Assembly (NCBI RefSeq): GCF_034555935.1 | Contig: NZ_JAYDCJ010000003.1 | Span: forward strand, 2,356,001-2,420,000 | Length of the DNA: 64,000 nucleotides | Reading direction: 5' to 3' | Source: Marinobacter qingdaonensis | Lineage (GTDB): Bacteria > Pseudomonadota > Gammaproteobacteria > Pseudomonadales > Oleiphilaceae | Part shown: piece by piece, positions 63,967-64,000 of the stretch | How positions within the stretch are numbered: position 1 is the first letter of the stretch | Layout: each line of letters begins with the position of its first letter | Notes under the pieces: generated by a model | Databases searched by the model: none | What the model was told of the DNA's origin: nothing | What the model saw: the letters and a program-made list of their open reading frames with translations, nothing else | Made by a program: the position numbers and the translations under genes

Positions 63967-64000
63967 AATTGCATACACGCAGGTACCCGATATGCCTCTT

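Overview
The window looks like a chromosomal segment from a marine gammaproteobacterium. The gene order nadA / M48 protease / TusA-like / PerM-like / bcp / dapA / bamC / purC is the one I associate with Pseudomonas and its relatives. Together with a gntR-prpB-prpC-acnD-prpF methylcitrate operon and PEP-CTERM/exosortase-type exopolysaccharide genes, it fits Marinobacter or a close relative best. That assignment is an inference from gene content, not from a search. Coding density is high. The left two thirds are GC-rich, and parts of the exopolysaccharide region, especially around 55-57 kb, are visibly more AT-rich.

Layout. (1) 0-9.2 kb: core metabolism and envelope genes, ending with a UDP-sugar epimerase and a clear hairpin terminator. 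(2) 9.2-11.2 kb: an RluA-type pseudouridine synthase, tRNA-Val(GAC) with a near-consensus promoter, and an EamA transporter. (3) 11.3-13.6 kb: a secreted lipase and an unrecognised membrane-anchored partner. (4) 13.8-20.4 kb: a compact, partly translationally coupled set consisting of YceI, a CDP-alcohol phosphatidyltransferase, an MDR oxidoreductase, a degenerate pterin-synthase-fold protein, a glycosyltransferase-methyltransferase fusion, a flippase-like membrane protein and a RibD-type reductase. It looks like an uncharacterised lipid or small-molecule pathway and is my main candidate for an undescribed system. (5) 20.5-29 kb: an HTH protein, galU, a TpsB-like barrel, and an osmoregulated periplasmic glucan locus (opgG-like, a 93-residue protein, opgH, opgD-like). 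(6) 29-38.3 kb: the methylcitrate cycle operon, with three near-identical operator sites before gntR. A PEP-CTERM gene with a sigma-54-type promoter sits on the opposite strand between prpF and prpD. (7) 38.4-64 kb: a large exopolysaccharide cluster with a polyprenyl glycosylphosphotransferase, export lipoprotein, chain-length protein, BY-kinase-like protein, outer-membrane barrel, deacetylases, a FemAB-like protein, glycosyltransferases, two ATP-grasp enzymes, an LMW phosphatase, a Wzy/ligase-type polymerase, a lyase-like secreted protein, a Wzx flippase, a pyruvyl transferase and a DegT aminotransferase.

How the parts fit: galU and the epimerase can supply UDP-glucose and an epimerised UDP-uronic acid for envelope glycans. 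OpgH/G/D would make and process periplasmic glucans. The 38-64 kb genes cover initiation, assembly, flipping, polymerisation, chain-length control, export and decoration (pyruvate, deacetylation, possibly amide-linked groups) of a secreted polysaccharide. The PEP-CTERM protein implies an exosortase, but no exosortase gene lies in this window.
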